Source: Flavobacterium succinicans
GTDB taxonomy: Bacteria > Bacteroidota > Bacteroidia > Flavobacteriales > Flavobacteriaceae
Assembly (NCBI RefSeq): GCF_001662485.1
Contig: NZ_JMTM01000046.1
Coordinates: 1 to 64,000, forward strand
Direction: 5' to 3'
DNA: 64,000 bases
Of the stretch, positions 1 to 9,500 are shown piece by piece (the stretch's first letter is position 1; every line of letters starts with the position of its first letter). The translations under genes and the position numbers were made by a program. The notes under the pieces were generated by a model. The model saw only the letters and a list, made by a program, of their open reading frames with translations, was not told the DNA's origin and searched no databases.

Positions 1-1007
1 CATTGTATTTCTGGACACATAATACCGCTATTGCACCAAGTGGTTCGGATTATGTGTATACCGCCGATGATTATGCAAGTTATACCTTAACTGGTGGAAC
101 AGGAACAAGTGGAAATTTTGTAGATGCCAATGGTAATGGAGTTATGGATCCAAATGAAGAAGTGGTTTTCAATAAGCCATTGGGTAAGATTGCTGCCGGT
201 CAATCCTTTTTTGTAGAATCGAAAGCCATACCTACTGCTACTCAATTTGTTTTTAATAACAATATGCGTGTGGCGGGCAACAATTCGCAGTTTTTTAAAC
301 AAGTAACCAATACCAAAAAAACAAACACTATCGAGAAAAACCGTATTTGGTTGAACTTAACCAATAGCGGTGGAGCGTTTAAGCAATTGCTAGTGGGTTA
401 CATTACTGGAGCCACGAACGATTGGGATAATTTATATGATGGACTGACTTTTGATGGGCAAGAGTTTGTGGATTTTTACAGTGTCAACCAAGGAAAAAAT
501 CTGACCGTTCAAGGGCGTGCTTTGCCTTTTTCTGAAAAAGATGAAGTGCCTTTGGGGTACCGTAGTACTATTGCAGGAACTTTCAATATTGGTATCGACA
601 ACAGAGACGGCGCTTTGGCAGGTCAAGCCATTTGGTTGGAAGACAAAAAGACCAATACCATGCATGATTTAACCAAAGGTAAATATACTTTTATAGCAAT
701 AGACGGAGTAGAGAACGACCGCTTTGTGTTGAAATATACCAACAAAACTTTAGGCACCGATGATAATGAACTGACGGATAAAGCTTTAATTGTAAGTGTT
801 AAAAACAAAAAAATCACCGTTACGTCCTCGGCAGAAGCGATAACACAAGTACAGGTTTTTGATTTGTTAGGAAGAAAAGTGTACGATAAGTCGAAAATTA
901 ACACCCAAGAATGGACCATTTCGAATTTATCTTTGAATGAACAAGCTTTAATTGTAAAAACTACTTTGGCCAACGGAGCCATTAGCAATAAGAAGATTAT
1001 TTACTAA
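1..1007 (+). CDS. Secreted protein, T9SS type C sorting domain, 5'-truncated by window edge
   Basis: This is the C-terminal part (about 335 residues) of a large secreted protein; the reading frame is open to the left edge, so the start lies outside the window. The visible part matches residues 1320-1655 of the next gene almost residue for residue. It has an NRIWLNLTNSGGAFKQ block, a VDFYSVNQGKNL block, PLGYRSTIAGTF, and a terminal beta-sandwich with VFDLLGRKVY and the end SNKKIIY. This arrangement is typical of Flavobacterium proteins with the ChiA-like (type C) T9SS sorting domain, so export through the outer membrane by T9SS is expected. The N-terminal functional domain is not visible and its role is unknown. 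A terminator follows the stop codon. Confidence 0.85.
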   Translation, partial: LYFWTHNTAIAPSGSDYVYTADDYASYTLTGGTGTSGNFVDANGNGVMDPNEEVVFNKPLGKIAAGQSFFVESKAIPTATQFVFNNNMRVAGNNSQFFKQVTNTKKTNTIEKNRIWLNLTNSGGAFKQLLVGYITGATNDWDNLYDGLTFDGQEFVDFYSVNQGKNLTVQGRALPFSEKDEVPLGYRSTIAGTFNIGIDNRDGALAGQAIWLEDKKTNTMHDLTKGKYTFIAIDGVENDRFVLKYTNKTLGTDDNELTDKALIVSVKNKKITVTSSAEAITQVQVFDLLGRKVYDKSKINTQEWTISNLSLNEQALIVKTTLANGAISNKKIIY

Positions 1008-1027
1008 AAAAATAGCTGTTAAATTGT

Positions 1028-1065
1028 AAACCCTTTCATAGTCAAGTACTTTGAAAGGGTTTTTT
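1028..1065 (+). terminator. Rho-independent terminator of the first T9SS gene
   Basis: The stem AAACCCTTTCA / TGAAAGGGTTT is followed by a T run. AGT/ACT can extend the stem inside the loop, leaving the 5-nt loop CAAGT. The terminator after the next paralogue has the same stem with the loop inverted (ACTTG). Confidence 0.85.
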
Positions 1066-1210
1066 CTTACTTATACCCTTTTTTTGGGTTATTTTTATTT
1101 TGCTTTATTGTTGCTACTTTTAAATCATAAATCAATGTAAGTCAAGTAGTTGTGTAATTTTTTTAAATACTTGTCTATGTTTAAAAACTTAATATTTTTA
1201 TAAATCCCAT

Positions 1211-1239
1211 TTGGTTTTGAGTTGTTATCCATAATTTTG
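1211..1239 (+). promoter_or_regulatory. Predicted Bacteroidota promoter for the 1655-aa secreted protein gene
   Basis: TTG at 1211-1213 and TAATTTTG at 1232-1239 (matching TAnnTTTG) are separated by 18 nt and lie about 100 nt upstream of the start at 1342. Apart from this promoter and the preceding terminator, the 334-nt gap is AT-rich and shows nothing else. Confidence 0.6.
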
Positions 1240-1341
1240 CAGCCTTTTAAAATAATGAAGATTACGGTTTTAATTTTTTAACTTGATATTGATTTTCAAA
1301 AGATTAAAAAAGTAGATAAATAAAATTTAAGAAAAGGTTAC

Positions 1342-4300
1342 ATGTTTGAATTAGGATTTTTTGCAAAGATAAATGAAGTATGTTATAGGAATTTATGGTT
1401 TGTTTTACTGTTACTACCATTTTTTGGACTAGGTCAAGCCTTATCGGGCAATTACATTATTGGTGCTTCACAGCCTGCCCCCTTTAATACGATTACCAAT
1501 GCTATAGCTAGAATTAACAGCTCTGGTGTTTCGGGGCCGGTTACTTTTTTGTTAGACGATGCTACTTATGCAGCTTCAGAGTCTTTTCCCATTGTTATCA
1601 ATGCTTTTGCAGGTGCTAGTGCTGTTAATACGTTAACCATAAAACCTAATACAGGTAAAACAGTTTTGATTCGAGCTAACAATTCTGGTGCAACACAAGT
1701 AACAAGTGTTATTGATTTGAATGGTGCGGATTATGTTGTTTTTGATGGGAATAATGGATCGGTAAACAAAGCAATGACGGTTTATAATAACTCAACAGTA
1801 CACACTTCTCCAAAAACTGTTTTTTGGTTACGAAATACGGCTTCGTTCAATCAAGTTAAAAATCTTAACATACAACAGAATTTTTCAGCTGTAAGTGATT
1901 TTTCTTTAGGTCTTTATGCAGGAGGCTCTTCAATTAGCACAACTAGTGATGCTAATAATCCCAATACAACAGTGAATAATGTAAATTTTATTGATGTGAA
2001 GCATTTGTTGTATGTTAATGGAACAGATGAAACGGGAAATGCTAACTGGACTGTTCTTAACTCTTCAAATTCTGCGACAAGTGTTTTCAATAAACCCTTT
2101 ACAGGTGTAGTTTTAACTAAAACTTCAAATTTTACTATCGGGAATAACATCTTGTCTAATTTATCTGAGACTAATCTTGCCTATGGTGATTTTCCTTTTG
2201 CAGGAGGAATTGCGGTTACCGCGAACAATGGGATCATTTCAAATAATCAAATAAATAATGTGATTAGCACTGTTGCTGAAACGGCTTTTGGAATTTATAT
2301 TATCGGGAATAATATTACCTTAGCCAATAATGTTGTTTCAAATGTCGCCTCGATTGGAGGCGGAGGAACATCTACACAAAATGGTTTTGGAATCATAGTA
2401 GCAGGAGGAGATAATGCCAAGATATATCATAATAGCGTTCGTTTGGGAGTGAATCAAGCTTCAGGGATATCCGCAGCCATTTATGTGGAAACAAGTTGTA
2501 ATGCATTAGATATACGGAATAATATTTTTGTAAACGCTCAAACAAGTGGAAGTACCAGAGTTGCTTTCTATTCAGCAGGAATGGATACTAGTAAGTTTCT
2601 GAATTTAGATTATAATAACTATGTTTCTAGGCAACATATTGGTTCTTGGGGTGATTATTATACTCCTTCAAATTTAAAAGCAACCCTAGCGAATTGGAAA
2701 TCTGCTACATCCAAAGAAGCTAATGCTCAAAATATAACTCCAGATTTTGTATCAAATACAACTTTACGATTGGAGCAAACTTTGAATAATGAATCACTAC
2801 AAGGTATTGCATTGGCAGCTGTTGTCACAGATATTGATGGGGAGAATCGTGTAAAGCCTTATATGGGAGCAGATGAATTTACTTGCACATTGCCACCTAC
2901 GACTTCATTTGGTACCACACAGAGTATCTGTTATAATCGTGAGGTAGCTAGTCCAAATATTGGAGGCGTTACTTTTTCATCAGTTCCTTTTAATCGATAT
3001 GTAACGCTCAATGTTATTCAGGGTTTACAATATAGAATAGCAACTAGTTCTAATGCTATTGGTTTAATAAAAAAAATAGCCCTTTATAATAATGCTATTC
3101 CAACGGTTTTGTTAAACAGTTTCTCAGCATCTAGTACTTCTACCAGTGCCTCTTTGGATTGGACAGCTTCGTTTACAGGTGTTTTGAGGATTGAATTTAC
3201 ACCCACAATTTGCCAAAGTAGTGCCAATACTGATACTTTAACGGCAACATTTATCGGTGGTAATAATACTATTGACAATCCTAATGCAGCAGGAACCAAT
3301 TCATGGGTAGGGCATGTGTATGATTTTTCAAATGCTGTAGGAGTACCCCCATCAGATGCTAATGCTTTTGCTAATTATTTAGGGAATTTTACACAAGCAA
3401 ATACGGTTTCAGGTACTACAAGGTCATTTGTTCAAGGTTATGGAGGTACTGATACTTGTTTTCCATTTACGGCTGGGGGTACCTTACAAACTGTTCGTAC
3501 AGATACTTTTGCAGTTCGATATAAAATGCAAACTACATCAGCGATCTATCCAGCAGGATGTTATTTCGTGAATGTTAGAGGAGACGATGGAGTTCGATTA
3601 TATATAGATGGAGTTCTAGTCTTTAATGCATGGGAGCAACAAGGGCCGAGTAATTTTAAGAATGTTTTGGTTTCTTTGACAGGAAATAGCTTATTAGAGT
3701 TTGATTTTTATGAAAAGGGTGGAGAAAACGTATCTGATTTTACTATTTTTCCAGTTGATGCTGCAACGTTAAGCACTATAAATACGATCACTCCTGCGGG
3801 GACGACTATTAGATGTGTCAATACAAACACTCTTTTAACTGGATCTGATGTAGCAACGCAGGATAATAGCAATAATAAAATACCACCAGTAAGCTTTCAA
3901 TGGCAATCCTCAACAGACAATGTTAATTGGACAGATATTGCTAGCGCAACAGGTAGAGATTATACCGTTCCTGGTACTAATCCGGTGGCAGCTACTCAAA
4001 TTTATTATAGAAGAAACTTAAAGGGTACTACCGTGAATTCTTCTGGCTGTGTGTATAGCTCCAATGTTGTGACCATAATTACCGGCACAACTGGTACCCC
4101 AATAGCGCCAACATATACTCCAGGGACAGAAGTTACTTGTTCTAGTTTTAGGGCAAATTGGAATACTGTATCTTCGGCGACAACTTATAGATTGGATGTT
4201 TCAACTGGAAGTGGTTTTACCTCATTTGTTTCAGGATACAGTAATTTAAATGTTGGATTTGTCACTTCATTTAATGTTACAGGCTTAGGTATTGGCACCT

Positions 4301-6309
4301 ATTATTATCGAGTAAGAGCCGTTGGATGTAATGGAAGTACAAGTGCAAATGTCAATACGCCTCTAGGTTATCAAACGGTTGTTCTTGATAGTCCTGGTAC
4401 TCCAGCAGTTGGCACCATAACAAATGTTACTTGTTCATCAGCAGGTAGTGTTGTGTTGAATAATTTGCCTTCAGGGTCTTGGACAATCAATCAAATAGGT
4501 ACATCTACTGCAACGTATTCAGGTTCTGGAACGAGTTATACGGTTACAGGATTGACCGCAGGTAATTATACGTTTACTGTAACAAGAGGATGCACTTCAT
4601 CGCCAACAATAAATGTTCCTATTATAAATTCTTCAAGTACTACATGGAATGGTTCTTCTTGGAGTAATGGTATCCCAGATGCCACAAAAAATGCTATAGT
4701 CTCAACAGTAGTACCCAATTCTCCTTTTATTTCGAATTTAACGGCTTGTGCATTGACTATAAGTTCCGGGGTTATCGCAACAGTTCCCACTGGAGTTACT
4801 TTGACCATCACGAATGCCGTTACGACCAACGGGCAGTTAATTTTCGAAAACAACGCCAGCTTAGTCCAAATTACTAATGCCATGAATACCGGAGCTATAG
4901 AATACCGTCGTAAATCATCCCCGATGAAAAATTTTGATTTTACGTATTGGGCTTCGCCAGTAAGTGGGCAAACGGCAAAATTGTTGTCACCAAATACTTT
5001 ATGGGATAAGTATTTTAGGTTTAATGGTTCGGCTAATGATTGGGTTTTTGATGACGGCGAAATGAAACCTGGAGTTGGATTCATTATCCGCACGCCCAAA
5101 CCTGGGATTTATGGGGCACCTTATCCAGAAACAGTTGTCATGCCTTATAAGCAGCCGGTAGCTTTCAAGGGGGTTCCAAACAATGGGAATTATTCTTTTA
5201 TTGCGGGTGCTAATCAAATGCACTTACTTGGGAATCCTTACCCATCAGCAATTGATGCGGATAAGTTTATTGTTGATAATGTTAATATTATTAATGGAGC
5301 ATTGTATTTTTGGACGCACAATACAGCAATCGCACAGAGTGGGTCTGACTATGTTTATACCGCTGATGATTATGCGAGTTATACCTTAACTGGTGGAACC
5401 GGAACTGGAGTTGGAAATTTTGTAGATGCCAATGGTAATGGAGTTATGGATCCAAATGAAGAAATGGTTTCCAATAAACCATTGGGTAAGATTGCTGCCG
5501 GTCAATCTTTTTTTGTAGAATCGAAAGCCATACCTACTGCTACTCAATTTGTTTTTAATAACAATATGCGTGTGGCGGGTAACAATTCGCAGTTTTTTAA
5601 ACAAGTAACCAATACCAAAAAAACAAACACTATCGAGAAAAACCGTATTTGGTTGAACTTAACCAATAGCGGTGGAGCGTTTAAGCAATTGCTAGTGGGT
5701 TATATTACGGGAGCCACGAACGATTGGGATAATTTATATGATGGACTAACTTTTGATGGGCAAGAGTTTGTGGATTTTTACAGTGTTAACCATGGAAAAA
5801 ATCTGACCGTTCAAGGGCGTGCTTTGCCCTTTTCTGAAAAAGATGAAGTGCCTTTGGGGTACCGCAGTACTATTGCAGGAACTTTCAATATTAGTATCGA
5901 CAACAGAGATGGCGCTTTGGCAGGTCAAGCCATTTGGTTGGAAGACAAAAAGACCAGTACCATGCATGATTTAACCAAAGGTAAATATACTTTTATAGCA
6001 ATAGATGGAGTAGAGAACGACCGCTTTGTGTTGAAATACACCAACAAAACTTTAGGAACAGATGATAATGAACTGGCGGATAAAGTTTTAATTGTAAGTG
6101 TTAAAAATAAAAAAATCACCGTTACGTCCTCGGCAGAAGCGATAACGCAAGTACAGGTTTTTGATTTGTTAGGAAGAAAAGTGTACGATAAGTCGAAAAT
6201 TAACACCCAAGAATGGACCATTTCGAATTTGTCTTTGAGTAATCAAATCTTGATTGTAAAAACTACTTTGCCCAACGGCGCCATCAGCAATAAGAAGATT
6301 ATTTATTAA
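1342..6309 (+). CDS. Giant multidomain secreted adhesin-like protein, T9SS type C
   Basis: This is a 1655-residue predicted extracellular protein. It has an unusually long signal peptide, with a charged N-terminus before the LWFVLLLLPFFGLGQA core. Residues about 60-430 are rich in NN..I..N.. turns typical of right-handed parallel beta-helix repeats. Residues about 650-800 look like a PA14 domain (RGDDGVRLYIDGVLVFNAWE). An Ig-like stretch (about 830-915, FQWQSSTDNVNWTDI) and a fibronectin III-like domain (about 920-1005) follow. From about 1100 to the end the protein shares the module of its two neighbours and ends in a ChiA-like T9SS sorting domain. PA14 and beta-helix domains suggest binding of extracellular carbohydrate, but no catalytic motif was recognised. 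Only one usable start is seen. A promoter and a terminator bracket the gene, so it is probably monocistronic. Confidence 0.88.
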   Translation: MFELGFFAKINEVCYRNLWFVLLLLPFFGLGQALSGNYIIGASQPAPFNTITNAIARINSSGVSGPVTFLLDDATYAASESFPIVINAFAGASAVNTLTIKPNTGKTVLIRANNSGATQVTSVIDLNGADYVVFDGNNGSVNKAMTVYNNSTVHTSPKTVFWLRNTASFNQVKNLNIQQNFSAVSDFSLGLYAGGSSISTTSDANNPNTTVNNVNFIDVKHLLYVNGTDETGNANWTVLNSSNSATSVFNKPFTGVVLTKTSNFTIGNNILSNLSETNLAYGDFPFAGGIAVTANNGIISNNQINNVISTVAETAFGIYIIGNNITLANNVVSNVASIGGGGTSTQNGFGIIVAGGDNAKIYHNSVRLGVNQASGISAAIYVETSCNALDIRNNIFVNAQTSGSTRVAFYSAGMDTSKFLNLDYNNYVSRQHIGSWGDYYTPSNLKATLANWKSATSKEANAQNITPDFVSNTTLRLEQTLNNESLQGIALAAVVTDIDGENRVKPYMGADEFTCTLPPTTSFGTTQSICYNREVASPNIGGVTFSSVPFNRYVTLNVIQGLQYRIATSSNAIGLIKKIALYNNAIPTVLLNSFSASSTSTSASLDWTASFTGVLRIEFTPTICQSSANTDTLTATFIGGNNTIDNPNAAGTNSWVGHVYDFSNAVGVPPSDANAFANYLGNFTQANTVSGTTRSFVQGYGGTDTCFPFTAGGTLQTVRTDTFAVRYKMQTTSAIYPAGCYFVNVRGDDGVRLYIDGVLVFNAWEQQGPSNFKNVLVSLTGNSLLEFDFYEKGGENVSDFTIFPVDAATLSTINTITPAGTTIRCVNTNTLLTGSDVATQDNSNNKIPPVSFQWQSSTDNVNWTDIASATGRDYTVPGTNPVAATQIYYRRNLKGTTVNSSGCVYSSNVVTIITGTTGTPIAPTYTPGTEVTCSSFRANWNTVSSATTYRLDVSTGSGFTSFVSGYSNLNVGFVTSFNVTGLGIGTYYYRVRAVGCNGSTSANVNTPLGYQTVVLDSPGTPAVGTITNVTCSSAGSVVLNNLPSGSWTINQIGTSTATYSGSGTSYTVTGLTAGNYTFTVTRGCTSSPTINVPIINSSSTTWNGSSWSNGIPDATKNAIVSTVVPNSPFISNLTACALTISSGVIATVPTGVTLTITNAVTTNGQLIFENNASLVQITNAMNTGAIEYRRKSSPMKNFDFTYWASPVSGQTAKLLSPNTLWDKYFRFNGSANDWVFDDGEMKPGVGFIIRTPKPGIYGAPYPETVVMPYKQPVAFKGVPNNGNYSFIAGANQMHLLGNPYPSAIDADKFIVDNVNIINGALYFWTHNTAIAQSGSDYVYTADDYASYTLTGGTGTGVGNFVDANGNGVMDPNEEMVSNKPLGKIAAGQSFFVESKAIPTATQFVFNNNMRVAGNNSQFFKQVTNTKKTNTIEKNRIWLNLTNSGGAFKQLLVGYITGATNDWDNLYDGLTFDGQEFVDFYSVNHGKNLTVQGRALPFSEKDEVPLGYRSTIAGTFNISIDNRDGALAGQAIWLEDKKTSTMHDLTKGKYTFIAIDGVENDRFVLKYTNKTLGTDDNELADKVLIVSVKNKKITVTSSAEAITQVQVFDLLGRKVYDKSKINTQEWTISNLSLSNQILIVKTTLPNGAISNKKIIY

Positions 6310-6329
6310 AAAAATAACTGTTTAATTGT

Positions 6330-6367
6330 AAACCCTTTCAGAGTACTTGACTTTGAAAGGGTTTTTT
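6330..6367 (+). terminator. Rho-independent terminator of the 1655-aa protein gene
   Basis: The stem CCCTTTCA / TGAAAGGG is followed by six T. The stem is identical to that at 1028-1065, but the inner loop is reverse-complemented (ACTTG instead of CAAGT). Confidence 0.85.
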
Positions 6368-6515
6368 ACTTTGAATGCGTTTAGTTTTAACATAAAATAT
6401 TTTTCTTAAATATCACTAAATCTTGGTATTGTCTATTTGAATGTGACTTAATATTTTTATTACAATAAATACTGTTAATTTATAAAAATACTAGTAGTAC
6501 TCTAATTTTAATTTT

Positions 6516-9500
6516 ATGCCTTTGAAAATAAAGAATACGTTGCTCTTGTTTTTAGTTCTTAGTTTTGGTTCTATTCCAGTTTTTGGTCAACAAGGAAAAG
6601 TTGATCCTACCTTTAACACCTACGACGATGGTCTTTTGGGGGATGGTTTTGATGATACCGTAAGAACTTTAGTCGTTCAACCCGATGGTAAGTTGATTGT
6701 TGGTGGTGAGTTTCTAAATTTTAATGGGATTGCAACACCTTATTTATGCCGGTTAATGCCTGATGGATCCAAGGATGTGTCTTTTACTTTAGGTACAGGT
6801 TTTAATAATAAAATTTATGCTTGTTTACTTCAGCCTGATGGTAAAATCGTGGTAGCTGGATCTTTTACCCAATTCAATGGTGCAACAGTGGGACGTTTAG
6901 TCCGCTTGAATTCAGATGGAACTCGTGATGCTTCATTTTCGTCTTCGCTTGGTGCCACCAATAATATCATATACGATATGGCGTTACATCCCGATGGGAG
7001 TGTTTTTTTGGTGGGAAGTTTTACGAATTTTAATGGCACTACTACCAATAGAATGGTGAAAGTTTTAGGAAATGGAACAGTCGATATTACTTTTGCGATT
7101 GGAACAGGAGCTTCGGGTTTGATTGAAAAAGTTAAAATTCAATCCGATGGAAAAATTATTATTGGAGGAGATTTTGATCTATTCAACGGTGTTAGTGTTG
7201 GTAAAATTGCTCGATTGAATGCCGATGGTAGTTTGGATACTAGTTTTACGAGTGGGCTTGGCTTTAACAATAACGTCAATGCTATAGGCATTCAAACGGA
7301 TGGTAAAATTGTTTTGGGAGGTTCTTTTACCTCGTATAATGGAAATGTAGCCAATCGAATTTTACGATTAAATACAAATGGAGCCATAGATAGCTCTTTT
7401 GCTTCTGGCATAGGATTTAGTTCGGGTGCAGTTGAGACTATTTTGATTAATTCTAGTGGAGATCTTTTGATAGGAGGTTCTTTTTTCGGAACCTATAACG
7501 GAACGCCAGTAAATAGAGTACAACTCTTCCGTCCTGATGGGGTGATCAATACGGCATTTGATATTGGTAATGGCCCAGCTTCCGCCAGTGTTTTTGCCTT
7601 AGGAAATTTAATGGATACTTCTTGGTTTATCGGAGGTTCGTTCTCCATTTTTGATGATCAAAATCAAGGCAAATTAGCCAAGATTGATACGCAAGGCGCT
7701 TTGGATATTGGATATTTAACATCGGGAGTGGGGCTGAACAACAGTGTTTCAAAACTACTGCCACTATCAGACAAAAGTGTAATAGTTGTTGGAAATTTTA
7801 CACAATTTAATGGCGGAGTCGCTCCTAGAATCGCGAAACTCAACGAAGCAGGCGAAATGGATCTCACATTTAACGGTTTGAGTCAGGGCGCTAATGCTAC
7901 TATTCGAAATGCAGCGGTACAATCCGATGGAAAAATAATCATTGTTGGTAATTTTACTTCGTTTAATGGAACCGCAGTTAATCGAATTACGCGATTATTA
8001 GCTAATGGAAGTGTTGATGCTTCGTTCAATATTGGATTAGGGTGCAACGGACAAGTATATGGAGTAGCGATTCAGTCCGATGGAAAAATTATCATCGTGG
8101 GTAATTTTTCTACTTACAATGGAATTCCTGCTGTAAAAATTGCTCGTTTATTACCCGATGGTACTTTAGACGCTGGTTTTATTACAGGTTCAGGTGCCGA
8201 AGACGGAATTATAGAAACTATTGCATTGCAGTCCGATGGTAAAATACTATTAGGAGGTCACTTTACGATAGTTAACGGAATTTCATCTCGTAGAATCATC
8301 CGATTGAATGCCAATGGAAGCAGGGATACTAGTTTTTCGACTGGAACAGGATTTGATGCAGCGGTTTATAGCTTAGCGGTTCAACCCGATGACAAAATTG
8401 TAGTCGGAGGTTCTTTTGCTACTTTTAATGGTAATACAAGACGAAGAATTGTTCGCCTAAATCCTGATGGTAGTTTAGATACTAGTTTCAGTATAGGATC
8501 AGGATTCAGTAACGGAACCGTTCGAGATATTTTGGTACAACCCAATGGTAGAATGCTACTTGGAGGGACATTTTCTGGAACTTATAATGGAGGGGCAGTC
8601 AAAAGGATGCTGCGCTTACAAGCGAATGGCACGGTTGACGGAAGTTTTTTGGTCAATTTGAATGGTACACTTTCTACCATGGCTTTAACTTCAGATGAAA
8701 AAGTGTTGATTGGTGGCACCTTCAATTCAGTTTCTGGAATTACCAAACATCGAATTGCTAGACTTATCTTGTGTATAGACCAAACCAAAAGAATGGCTGG
8801 AGTTTGGACCAATGGTGAGCCAACTCCAGGGAAAGAATTGCTTTTTGAGGATCATTTTACCATTGTCAACACTACCTATGCTTGCAATTGTTCGATTGCG
8901 TCAGGTTTTGAAGTAAAAGTCAATGCTGGAATTACATTAGCCTTAAGATACCAATATGACGGGACCGGACTTTTGATATTAGAAAATGAGGCAAGTTTGC
9001 ATCAATTAGATGATCAGAGTAGCAATTCTGGAATATTGCAATTGAAAAGAAATACAACACCTATTCGGAAAATGGATTATACCTATTGGTCGAGTCCTGT
9101 GCAAAATCAGAAACTAATCGATGTCTCACCATTGACACTTTCTGATAAATTTTTCTCTTTTGATGGGGCAACTAACGACTGGAAAAACGAATTGCCTTCT
9201 GCTGTAATGACCATCGGAAGAGGCTATATTATTAGAGGGCCTCAAGATTTTTCTACCACGATACCTTCAGTTTATCAAGCTGTTTTTATAGGAATTCCCA
9301 ATAATGGGGTATATCGTTTTCCGGTGGGAAGTGATCAATATAATTTGTTAGGAAATCCATATCCTTCAGCTATTGATGCTGATTTGTTTATGACTGATGA
9401 GAATAATGCAAGGATTATTTATGGTGCTTTGTATTTTTGGACTCATAATACGCCTATTCAACAAAGTGGTTCAAATTATATTTATGTGGCTGATGATTAC

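Noticed and set aside
4566..5099. 177-codon minus-strand open frame inside the 1655-aa gene
   Set aside because: It lies fully opposite a well-supported secreted protein frame and has no recognisable family features; the shared module at the other paralogues does not preserve it as a gene.
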